Position numbers and translations under genes: made by a program. Positions 57,748-64,000 of a stretch of 64,000 bases of DNA are shown here, piece after piece. The notes beneath the pieces were generated by a model. The model was not told the origin of the DNA. It made no database searches and was given only the letters and a program-made list of their open reading frames with translations. Source of the DNA: Streptomyces sp. SM11 (GTDB lineage: Bacteria; Actinomycetota; Actinomycetes; Streptomycetales; Streptomycetaceae); assembly GCF_002910905.1 (NCBI RefSeq), contig NZ_NEUE01000228.1, positions 1 to 64,000 on the forward strand, in the 5' to 3' direction. Position 1 is the first letter of the stretch, and every line of letters starts with the position of its first letter.

Positions 57748-60291
57748 ATGGGACGCGGCATACTCCGGATCTACCTGGGCGCGGCACCGGGCGTCGGCAA
57801 GACGTACGCGATGCTCTCCGAGGCCCACCGCAGGGTCGAGCGCGGCACCGACTGCGTGGTGGCCCTCGTGGAGCACCACGCCCGGCCGCGGACCGAGGTC
57901 ATGCTGCACGGGCTGGAGCTTCTGCCGCGCCGGCAGCTGGAGTACCGGGGCACCGTCTTCACCGAGATGGACGTGGACGCCGTCCTGGAGCGCGCCCCGG
58001 CGGTGGCCCTGGTGGACGAGCTGGCCCACACCAACGTCCCCGGGTCCCGCAACGCCAAGCGCTGGCAGGACGTCGAAGAGCTCCTCAGGGCCGGGATCGA
58101 CGTCATATCCACGGTCAACATCCAGCATCTGGAGTCGCTGGGCGACGTCGTGGAGTCGATCACCGGTGTCCGGCAGCGTGAGACGGTGCCCGACGATGTG
58201 GTGCGCCGGGCCGATCAGATCGAGCTGGTCGACATGTCGCCCCAGGCGCTGCGCCGCCGGATGGCGCACGGCAACATCTACCAGCCCGACAAGATGGACG
58301 CGGCCCTCTCGAACTACTTCCGCCCCGGCAACCTCACCGCCCTGCGCGAGCTGGCCCTGCTCTGGGTCGCCGACCGGGTCGACGAGTACCTCCAGCAGTA
58401 CCGGGGCGAGCACAACATCCGCACCACCTGGCAGGCCCGCGAACGCATCGTCGTCGGGCTGACCGGCGGGCCCGAGGGCCGCACCCTCATCCGCCGCGCC
58501 TCCCGGATGGCGGCCAAGGGCTCCGGCAGCGAGATCCTCGCCGTCTACATCGCCCGCAGCGACGGCCTGACCTCCGCGTCCCCCAAGGAGCTGGCCGTCC
58601 AGCGCACCCTGGTCGAGGATCTCGGCGGCAGCTTCCACCATGTCATCGGCGACGACATACCGGCCGCCCTGCTGGAGTTCGCCCGCGGCGTCAACTCCAC
58701 TCAGATCGTCCTGGGCTCCAGCCGCCGCAAGACCTGGCAGTACATCTACGGCCCCGGGGTCGGCGCGACCGTCGCCCGCGAGTCGGGGCCCGACCTCGAC
58801 GTCCACATCGTCACCCACGAAGAGGTCGCCAAGGGCCGCGGTCTGCCCATGGCCCGCGGCGCCCGGCTCGGCCGCGCCCGGATCATCGGGGGCTGGCTCG
58901 TCGGCGTCGTCGGCCCGGTCCTGCTCGCGGTGGTGCTGCGCGGCATGGAGGACGCCCCCGGCCTCGCCAACGACGTCCTGCTCTTCCTCTCCCTGACGGT
59001 GGCCGCCGCCCTGCTCGGCGGAGTGCGGCCCGCGCTCGCCTCGGCGGCCGTCGGCTCCATGCTGCTGAACTACTGGTTCACCCCGCCCACCCACACCCTG
59101 ACCGTCCAGGACCCGGAGAACCTCGTCGCCATCGTGATCTTCTTCGCGGTGGCGGTGGCGGTCTCCTCAGTGGTCGATCTCGCGGCCCGGCGCACCCACC
59201 AGGCCGCCCGGCTGCGCGCCGAGTCGGAGATCCTCTCCTTCCTCGCGGGCAGCGTGCTGCGTGGCGAGACCGCCCTGGACGCCCTGCTGGAACGGGTCCG
59301 GGAGACCTTCGCCATGGAGTCCGTCGCCCTGCTGGAACGCAGCAGCGACGTCGAACCGTGGACCTGCGCCGGATCCGTCGGGCCGGGCCCGGCCGCCCGC
59401 CCCGACGAGGCCGACGTGGACATGCCCGTCGGCGACAACATGGCCCTCGCGCTGTCCGGCCGGGTGCTGCCCGCCGAGGACCGCCGGGTGCTCGGCGCGT
59501 TCGCAGCCCAGGCCGCCGTCGTCCTGGACCGCCAGCGCCTGGTCGGGGAGGCCGAGGAGGCCCGTAGGCTCGCCGAGGGCAACCGGATCAGGACCGCCCT
59601 GCTCGCCGCCGTCAGCCACGACCTGCGCACCCCGCTGGCCTCCATCAAGGCCGCCGTCAGCTCGCTGCGCTCCGCCGACGTGGCCTGGTCCGAGGCGGAC
59701 GAGGCGGAGCTCCTGGAAGGCATCGAGGACGGCGCCGACCGGCTGGACCACCTCGTCGGCAACCTGCTGGACATGTCCCGCCTCCAGACCGGCACCGTGA
59801 CCCCGCTGATCCGCGAGATCGACCTCGACGAGGTGGTCCCCATGGCGCTCGGCGGCGTCCCGGAGGGCAGCGTCGACCTCGACATCCCCGAGACGCTGCC
59901 GATGGTCGCCGTCGACCCCGGGCTCCTGGAACGGGTCGTCGCCAACGTCGTGGAGAACGCCGTCAAGTACAACCCCGGCCGGGAGCCCGTCGCCGTGGCC
60001 GCCAGCGCCCTCGGCGGCCGGGTCGAGCTGCGGGTCGTGGACCGCGGCCGCGGTGTCCCCCACGAGGCGAAGGAACGGATCTTCGAGCCCTTCCAGCGGT
60101 ACGGGGACGCCCCGCGCGGCGCCGGCGTGGGCCTCGGCCTCGCCGTCTCCCGGGGCTTCGCCGAGGCCATGGGCGGCACCCTCGACGCCGAGGACACCCC
60201 GGGCGGCGGGCTGACCATGGTCCTGACCCTCACCGCGGCGCCGCGCGGCGTCCGGGCCGACGCCGAGCTGCCGGCCCGGGCCACCTCATGA
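57748..60291 (+). CDS. kdpD: KdpD, potassium-responsive sensor histidine kinase
   Basis: 847 aa from ATG 57748. The N-terminal KdpD domain (~1-210) has Walker A GAAPGVGKTYAML and the Walker B region LVDELAHTNVPGSRNAKRWQD. A universal-stress-protein domain follows (~230-365, VVGLTGGPEGRTLIRRASRMA, QIVLGSSRRKTWQYIYG), which binds c-di-AMP in several bacteria. Four transmembrane helices lie at ~380-480, then a GAF domain. The kinase core has H-box LLAAVSHDLRTPLASIKAAVS, N-box VVANVVENAVKYNPG and G-boxes RGRGVPHEAKERIFEPF and GVGLGLAVSRGFAEAMGG. kdpE follows; kdpFABC is not in the window. Confidence 0.95.
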   Translation: MGRGILRIYLGAAPGVGKTYAMLSEAHRRVERGTDCVVALVEHHARPRTEVMLHGLELLPRRQLEYRGTVFTEMDVDAVLERAPAVALVDELAHTNVPGSRNAKRWQDVEELLRAGIDVISTVNIQHLESLGDVVESITGVRQRETVPDDVVRRADQIELVDMSPQALRRRMAHGNIYQPDKMDAALSNYFRPGNLTALRELALLWVADRVDEYLQQYRGEHNIRTTWQARERIVVGLTGGPEGRTLIRRASRMAAKGSGSEILAVYIARSDGLTSASPKELAVQRTLVEDLGGSFHHVIGDDIPAALLEFARGVNSTQIVLGSSRRKTWQYIYGPGVGATVARESGPDLDVHIVTHEEVAKGRGLPMARGARLGRARIIGGWLVGVVGPVLLAVVLRGMEDAPGLANDVLLFLSLTVAAALLGGVRPALASAAVGSMLLNYWFTPPTHTLTVQDPENLVAIVIFFAVAVAVSSVVDLAARRTHQAARLRAESEILSFLAGSVLRGETALDALLERVRETFAMESVALLERSSDVEPWTCAGSVGPGPAARPDEADVDMPVGDNMALALSGRVLPAEDRRVLGAFAAQAAVVLDRQRLVGEAEEARRLAEGNRIRTALLAAVSHDLRTPLASIKAAVSSLRSADVAWSEADEAELLEGIEDGADRLDHLVGNLLDMSRLQTGTVTPLIREIDLDEVVPMALGGVPEGSVDLDIPETLPMVAVDPGLLERVVANVVENAVKYNPGREPVAVAASALGGRVELRVVDRGRGVPHEAKERIFEPFQRYGDAPRGAGVGLGLAVSRGFAEAMGGTLDAEDTPGGGLTMVLTLTAAPRGVRADAELPARATS

Positions 60292-60351
60292 CACGCCCCC
60301 GCGGGCCGGGACGCCCCCGGTCCTACGACGCCCGCCCCCGCGCTCTTCCCT

Positions 60352-60397
60352 CCTCCTCCCCGTGCAGCAGCGTTCCCCCCTCCTCCCCGTGCAGCAG
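60352..60397 (+). repeat. 19-bp direct repeat in the kdpD-kdpE gap
   Basis: CCTCCTCCCCGTGCAGCAG occurs at 60352-60370 and again, exactly, at 60379-60397, 27 bp apart, 16-61 nt upstream of kdpE. It may be a slippage duplication. Confidence 0.75.
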
Positions 60398-60412
60398 AAA
60401 GGCAGGTCCGCG

Positions 60413-61108
60413 ATGACCAGGGTGCTTGTGGTCGACGACGAGCCGCAGATCGTCCGCGCCCTCGTGATCAACCTGAAGGCCCGCCAGTACGAGGTCGACG
60501 CCGCGCCCGACGGGGCGACCGCCCTCCAGCTCGCCGCCGCCCGCCACCCCGATGTCGTCCTCCTCGACCTCGGCCTGCCCGACATGGACGGGGTCGAGGT
60601 GATCAAGGGCCTGCGCGGCTGGACCCGGGTCCCGATCCTCGTACTCTCCGCCCGCCACAGCTCCGACGAGAAGGTGGCGGCCCTGGACGCAGGGGCGGAC
60701 GACTACGTCACCAAGCCGTTTGGCATGGACGAGCTGCTGGCCCGGCTGCGTGCCTCGGTACGCCGGGCGGAACCGGTCGGCCAGGACGGCGGAGCCGAGG
60801 CCGTCGCCCTCGTCGAGACGGCCGGCTTCACCGTCGACCTGGCGGCGAAGAAGGTGCACCGAGGCGGCCGCGACGTACGCCTCACTCCCACCGAGTGGCA
60901 TCTGCTGGAGGTCCTCGTCCGCAACGGCGGCCGCCTGGTCAGCCAGAAGCAGCTCCTCCAGGAGGTCTGGGGCCCTTCCTACGGCACCGAGACCAACTAT
61001 CTGCGGGTCTACATGGCCCAGCTGCGCCGCAAGCTGGAGGCGGACCCCTCACACCCCCGGCACTTCGTCACCGAACCGGGCATGGGCTACCGCTTCGAGC
61101 ACGACTGA
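60413..61108 (+). CDS. kdpE: KdpE, OmpR-family response regulator
   Basis: 231 aa from ATG 60413 (MTRVLVVDDEPQIVRALVINLKARQYEV), with AAAGG ~15 nt upstream. Receiver: acidic DDE, phospho-Asp in VVLLDLGLPDMDG, Ser in ILVLSARHSSDEK, Lys in YVTKPFGMDELL. Output winged helix (~135-231): VRLTPTEWHLLEVLVRNGGRLVSQKQLLQEVWG and NYLRVYMAQLRRKLEADPSHPRHFVTEPGMGYRF, as in KdpE. It should activate kdpFABC elsewhere in the chromosome at low K+ or turgor. 121 bp separates it from kdpD, so co-transcription is likely. A short TCACCC/GGGTGA hairpin follows near 61120. Confidence 0.94.
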   Translation: MTRVLVVDDEPQIVRALVINLKARQYEVDAAPDGATALQLAAARHPDVVLLDLGLPDMDGVEVIKGLRGWTRVPILVLSARHSSDEKVAALDAGADDYVTKPFGMDELLARLRASVRRAEPVGQDGGAEAVALVETAGFTVDLAAKKVHRGGRDVRLTPTEWHLLEVLVRNGGRLVSQKQLLQEVWGPSYGTETNYLRVYMAQLRRKLEADPSHPRHFVTEPGMGYRFEHD

Positions 61109-61183
61109 CGGGCAACGATTCACCCTTTCGGGTGATCATCCCGGACCTCCGTATACAGCCCGCAGGACCGGTACCCTTCGGGT

Positions 61184-61609
61184 ATGAGTGCTGTTCCCCG
61201 ATCCGAGAAAGCCGGGAAGGCCGGGAAGGCGGCGAGACCTTCCGGGCGCTTCCGCCGTATGCTCGACCGGCTCTCCAGTTCCCAGGAGGACCTGGAGTCC
61301 CAGGAGCTGCAGGAGGACGCGCAGGTCACCGGATGCACCCGGATCTCCGAGTGCTCCGACCGGCAGATCGTGAAGGTGGCTGGTACGTTGCGGACCGTCA
61401 CCCTCCGTCCCCGGGCCGGAGTGCCCGCCCTGGAGGCGGAGCTCTTCGACGGCACCGAGCCGCTGGACGTGGTCTGGCTCGGCCGTCGTTCCATCGTCGG
61501 TATCGAGCCCGGCCGCAGGATCATCGCCTCGGGGCGGGTCGCCATGAGCCACGGCCGCCGGGTGCTGTTCAACCCCACATACGAACTCCGACCGCTCGGC
61601 AAGGAGTAG
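61184..61609 (+). CDS. OB-fold nucleic-acid-binding protein
   Basis: 141 aa from ATG 61184. TACCCT lies 6 nt before the start and no SD is visible, suggesting a leaderless transcript. A basic N-terminal tail (PRSEKAGKAGKAARPSGRFRRMLDRLSS) leads into an OB-fold: ISECSDRQIVKVAGTLRTVTLRP, ALEAELFDGTEPLDVVWLGRRSIVGIEPGRRIIASGRVA, RRVLFNPTYEL. The strand pattern fits tRNA- or ssDNA-binding OB proteins of actinobacteria. The AAGGAG for the next gene lies inside its last codons, so it is coupled to DUF3159. Confidence 0.88.
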   Translation: MSAVPRSEKAGKAGKAARPSGRFRRMLDRLSSSQEDLESQELQEDAQVTGCTRISECSDRQIVKVAGTLRTVTLRPRAGVPALEAELFDGTEPLDVVWLGRRSIVGIEPGRRIIASGRVAMSHGRRVLFNPTYELRPLGKE

Positions 61610-61612
61610 CCG

Positions 61613-62401
61613 GTGACGTCTCTCGACAAGCCGACGTCCGAAACGGACCAGCCCCACCGCACGGACCCGCAGCACGTCGGCGGGAGGCACGCCGCCCAGC
61701 AGGGCGACGAGGCGAAGGCCGTCACCGAGGCCGCCCTCTTCGAGGCCTTCGGCGGCGTGCGCGGCATGGTGGAGACAGTCCTCCCCGGGCTGCTCTTCGT
61801 CACGATCTTCACCATCAACAAGGACCTGAACGCCTCGGCCATCGCGGCCCTGGCGGTGTCCCTGGTCCTCGTAGCCGTCCGGCTGATCCGCCGGGACACC
61901 GTCAAGCACGCCTTCAGCGGCGTCTTCGGGGTGGCCTTCGGCGTCGTCTTCGCGAAGATGACGGGCAACGCCAAGGACTTCTACCTGCCGGGCATGCTCT
62001 ACACCCTGGGCCTCGCGGTCGCCTATATCGGCACCGCGGTGGCAGGGGTGCCGCTGATCGGCCTGATCCTCGGCCCGGTCTTCAAGGAGAACCTCTCCTG
62101 GCGGACCCGTAACCCGGGCCGGAAGAAGGCGTACACCAAGGCCAGTTACGCCTGGGGCTTCATCCTGCTGGCCAAGTGCGCGATCCTCTTCCCGCTCTAC
62201 TGGTGGGCCGACACCACCGAGTTCGGCTGGGTGCTCATCTCGCTGAAGATCCCGCCGTTCCTGCTCGCGGTCTATCTGACCTGGGTCTTCCTCGCGAAGG
62301 CGCCGGCGCCCATCGACGTCTTCGCCGAGATGGAGGCCGAGGAGCAGGCCGAGAAGGAGCGCAAGGCCGCGGCGGCGGCCCTCCGCGACCCGAAGGCCTG
62401 A
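61613..62401 (+). CDS. DUF3159 integral membrane protein
   Basis: 262 aa from GTG 61613, with AAGGAG 5 nt upstream inside the previous gene. After a hydrophilic N-terminus (~45 residues), about six membrane segments follow, including TVLPGLLFVTIFTI, AIAALAVSLVLVAVRLI, AFSGVFGVAFGVVFA and GMLYTLGLAVAYIGTAVAGVPLIGLILG. Charged motifs typical of DUF3159 lie between them (NKDLNASA, SWRTRNPGRKKAYTKASYAWG). The C-terminus is an acidic helix (EMEAEEQAEKERKAAAAAL). It lies between potassium regulators (kdpDE, trkA), but a transport role is unproven. Confidence 0.9.
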   Translation: MTSLDKPTSETDQPHRTDPQHVGGRHAAQQGDEAKAVTEAALFEAFGGVRGMVETVLPGLLFVTIFTINKDLNASAIAALAVSLVLVAVRLIRRDTVKHAFSGVFGVAFGVVFAKMTGNAKDFYLPGMLYTLGLAVAYIGTAVAGVPLIGLILGPVFKENLSWRTRNPGRKKAYTKASYAWGFILLAKCAILFPLYWWADTTEFGWVLISLKIPPFLLAVYLTWVFLAKAPAPIDVFAEMEAEEQAEKERKAAAAALRDPKA

Positions 62402-62451
62402 TTCCGTAGCACCGCGTGAACCGGAGGCCTGATCCCGTAGCACCACGTGAA
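62394..62451 (+). repeat. Tandem duplication spanning the DUF3159 stop codon
   Basis: A 27-bp unit starting AGGCCTGATTCCGTAGCACC (62394-62420) is repeated at 62425-62451 with two substitutions, 31 bp apart. The duplicated unit carries the in-frame GCC-TGA stop, so the protein end is not altered. Confidence 0.8.
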
Positions 62452-62491
62452 GGGGCCCGGAACCGCTCAGCGGTCCCGGGCCCCTTCACGT
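62445..62491. terminator. Very strong bidirectional hairpin terminator
   Basis: A 23-bp stem with one mismatch (62445-62467 with 62469-62491) separates the convergent DUF3159 and TrkA genes. Confidence 0.9.
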
Positions 62492-62506
62492 AACAGCTCT
62501 TCCGGT

Positions 62507-63184
62507 TCAGCTCCCCGAAGGATCGCGCCGGACCGACAACAGGTCCTCCAACTGCTCCTCGCGCGCCTGGGCGGCCACGAACAGCAGCTCGTCACCGGCC
62601 TCCAGGGACTCCTCGGGGCTCGGCGTCAGAACCCGCGTACCCCGGATGATCGTCACCAGCGAGGTGTCCTCGGGCCAGGCCACGTCCCCGACACGGGTAC
62701 CGGCCAGTGCCGACTCCGGCGGCAGGGTCAGCTCCACCAGGTTGGCGTCGCCATGGCTGAAGCGCAGCAGCCGGACCAGATCGCCGACGCTCACCGCCTC
62801 CTCGACCAGGGCCGACATCAGCCGCGGCGTCGAGACGGCGACGTCCACGCCCCAGGACTCGTTGAACAGCCACTCGTTCTTCGGGTTGTTCACCCGGGCC
62901 ACCACCCGCGGCACGCCGTACTCGGTCTTGGCGAGCAGCGAGACGACCAGATTGACCTTGTCGTCCCCGGTCGCGGCGATCACGACGTTGCACCGCTGCA
63001 ACGCCGCCTCGTCCAGCGACGTGATCTCACAGGCGTCCGCGAGCAGCCACTCGGCCATCGGCACCCGCTCCACCGAGATGGCGGTCGGCGCCTTGTCGAT
63101 CAGCAGCACCTCGTGCCCGTTCTCCAGCAGCTCGGTGGCGATGGAACGGCCCACCGCGCCCGCTCCGGCAATCGACACACGCAT
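62507..63184 (-). CDS. TrkA-family potassium uptake regulatory subunit (second)
   Basis: 225 aa from ATG 63184, which overlaps the last base of the upstream TrkA stop. An N-terminal RCK domain with Rossmann dinucleotide motif GAGAVGRSIATELLENGHEVLLID (NAD(H)/ATP site) and NVVIAATGDDKVNLVVSLLAK is followed by RVNNPKNEWLFNESWGVD. The C-terminal TrkA_C domain runs from ~140 (NLVELTLPPESALAGTRVGDVAWPEDTSLVTIIRG). RCK proteins gate Trk/Ktr potassium channels in response to nucleotides and, in some bacteria, c-di-AMP at TrkA_C. Paired genes like this probably form a heteromeric ring. Confidence 0.93.
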   Translation of the reverse strand: MRVSIAGAGAVGRSIATELLENGHEVLLIDKAPTAISVERVPMAEWLLADACEITSLDEAALQRCNVVIAATGDDKVNLVVSLLAKTEYGVPRVVARVNNPKNEWLFNESWGVDVAVSTPRLMSALVEEAVSVGDLVRLLRFSHGDANLVELTLPPESALAGTRVGDVAWPEDTSLVTIIRGTRVLTPSPEESLEAGDELLFVAAQAREEQLEDLLSVRRDPSGS

Positions 63185-63852
63185 CAGTGACCGCCCTCCT
63201 CGGGGCCCTGGGCGAAGGCCTCTTCGACCTTGGCGATCTCGTCCGTACGCATCATCACGTGGACCAGGTCACCCTCCTGGAGGACGGTCTGCGAGGTCGG
63301 CAGTATGGCCTCGCCCAACCGGGTGAGGAAGGCCACGCGGACCCCCGTCTCCTCCTGGAGCGTGCTGATCTTGTGGCCGATCCAGGCCGGCGTCGTGTGC
63401 ACCTCCGCGAGCTGCACACCCCCGCTCGGATCGCGCCACAGCGGCTCCGCGCCCGACGGCAGCAGCCGCCGCAGCATCTGGTCCGCCGTCCAGCGCACCG
63501 TCGCCACGGTGGGGATGCCGAGACGCTGGTAGACCTCGGCCCGCTTCGGATCGTAGATCCGCGCCGCGACGTTCTCGATGGAGTACATCTCGCGGGCCAC
63601 CCGGGCTGCGATGATGTTGGAGTTGTCGCCGCTGCTGACCGCGGCGAACGCCCCGGCGTCCTCGATCCCCGCCTCGCGGAGGGTGTCCTGGTCGAAGCCG
63701 ACCCCGGTGACCCGGCGACCGCCGAATCCGGACCCGAGGCGACGGAACGCCGTGGGGTCCTGGTCGATCACCGCGACGGTGTGCCCCTGCTGTTCCAGGG
63801 TCTGTGCGAGAGCGGCACCGACGCGCCCGCAGCCCATGATGACGATGTGCAC
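63184..63852 (-). CDS. TrkA-family potassium uptake regulatory subunit (first)
   Basis: 222 aa from GTG 63852 (VHIVIMGCGRVGAALAQTLEQQGHTVAVID). The RCK Rossmann fold has GCGRVG, and the partner strand reads EDAGAFAAVSSGDNSNIIAARVARE. TrkA_C follows from ~140 (EVHTTPAWIGHKISTLQEETGVRVAFLTRLGEAILPTSQTVLQEGDLVHVMM). First gene of a two-gene unit with its paralogue. No channel subunit (TrkH/KtrB) is in the window; the next gene upstream on the other strand, outside the window, may be a transporter. Confidence 0.93.
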   Translation of the reverse strand: MHIVIMGCGRVGAALAQTLEQQGHTVAVIDQDPTAFRRLGSGFGGRRVTGVGFDQDTLREAGIEDAGAFAAVSSGDNSNIIAARVAREMYSIENVAARIYDPKRAEVYQRLGIPTVATVRWTADQMLRRLLPSGAEPLWRDPSGGVQLAEVHTTPAWIGHKISTLQEETGVRVAFLTRLGEAILPTSQTVLQEGDLVHVMMRTDEIAKVEEAFAQGPEEGGH

Positions 63853-64000
63853 TGTGCGCCTACCCCGCCATCCTGGTCATCCGGCTGACCTGCGAAAACA
63901 CGCTGCTCACACTTCTCTCTCAGCTTGCTGGGCAAACAACGGGGCACACACCCGCGGTGCGGCCCGGAGTCGAGCTTATGCGCCGGGGAAGTCCCTGCCT
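63853..64000. other. Right-edge intergenic sequence
   Basis: 148 bp upstream of the TrkA pair, less GC-rich around 63895-63945. It probably holds the trkA promoter and the upstream region of a gene beyond the window. No coding frame is recognisable. Confidence 0.4.

Noticed and set aside
62445..62491. parS site (GTTTCACGTGAAAC-like)
   Set aside because: CACGTGAA occurs here, but only as part of the long terminator stem; the 14-bp parS palindrome is not present.

Overview
The window is a chromosomal segment from a Streptomyces species. It is very GC-rich with third-position GC bias, uses many GTG and TTG starts, and carries a set of genes diagnostic of the genus: the principal sigma factor hrdB, the sporulation regulator whiH, the cell-division gene sepH, cutRS, both topoisomerase IV genes (parE, parC), ptsH, the actinobacterial ferrochelatase and many small actinobacterial DUF families. 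From memory, the order matches the conserved core of the S. coelicolor chromosome around hrdB. I see no insertion sequence, prophage, CRISPR array, tRNA or rRNA.

Layout. 1-5.7 kb: the end of an ATPase-like gene, a small hypothetical, a RecQ-type helicase with a phosphoribosyltransferase-like tail, a DUF4192 gene (a perfect palindrome of two DnaA boxes lies between these last two) and a flavin-reductase-fold gene. 5.8-12.7 kb: a NrtR-like Nudix regulator, a fused ABC transporter, whiH, hrdB, a secreted trypsin-like protease and a small zinc-ribbon protein. 13.1-17.5 kb: parE, then a DUF485/sodium:solute symporter pair. 17.5-19.8 kb: a CitA/CitB-type two-component system, both genes broken, with a micro-inversion in the kinase H-box. 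20-27 kb: a MalR-like LacI regulator, two divergent citrate synthases sharing an AT-rich operator region, a COG0523 GTPase and parC. 27.5-31.5 kb: an active/inactive pair of M16 peptidases and a cell-wall M23 peptidase behind a c-di-AMP riboswitch. 31.7-38.7 kb: a GntR regulator, ptsH with a DasR-type operator, a 974-residue GNAT/acyl-CoA-synthetase fusion, DUF5998, a phosphodiesterase and tdk. 38.8-42.4 kb: the least conserved stretch, with a decayed duplicate of part of tdk, a secreted three-repeat protein, a glyoxalase-fold protein and a rhodanese. 42.5-52.6 kb: sepH, a membrane protein, an aldonolactone-oxidase-like enzyme with an exporter, ferrochelatase/inositol phosphatase, and cutRS. 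53-64 kb: DUF4193, DUF3093, a thioesterase, dut, DUF3710, an orphan ABC ATPase, kdpDE without kdpFABC, an OB-fold protein, DUF3159 and two TrkA subunits.

How they work together. The segment is mainly housekeeping: transcription (HrdB), chromosome decatenation (ParE/ParC), division (SepH, WhiH), sugar-PTS phosphotransfer (HPr), nucleotide hygiene (Tdk, dUTPase), haem synthesis and envelope sensing (CutRS). The right end is rich in potassium sensing and uptake functions (KdpDE, two TrkA). The c-di-AMP riboswitch at 30.5 kb adds another control by a nucleotide known to bind potassium systems. No clearly new multi-gene system is visible. The most unusual signals are small: the head-to-head DnaA boxes, the broken two-component pair with its inverted H-box, the tdk duplication scar beside a repeat protein, and the divergent citrate synthases, one carrying Glu in place of the catalytic Asp.
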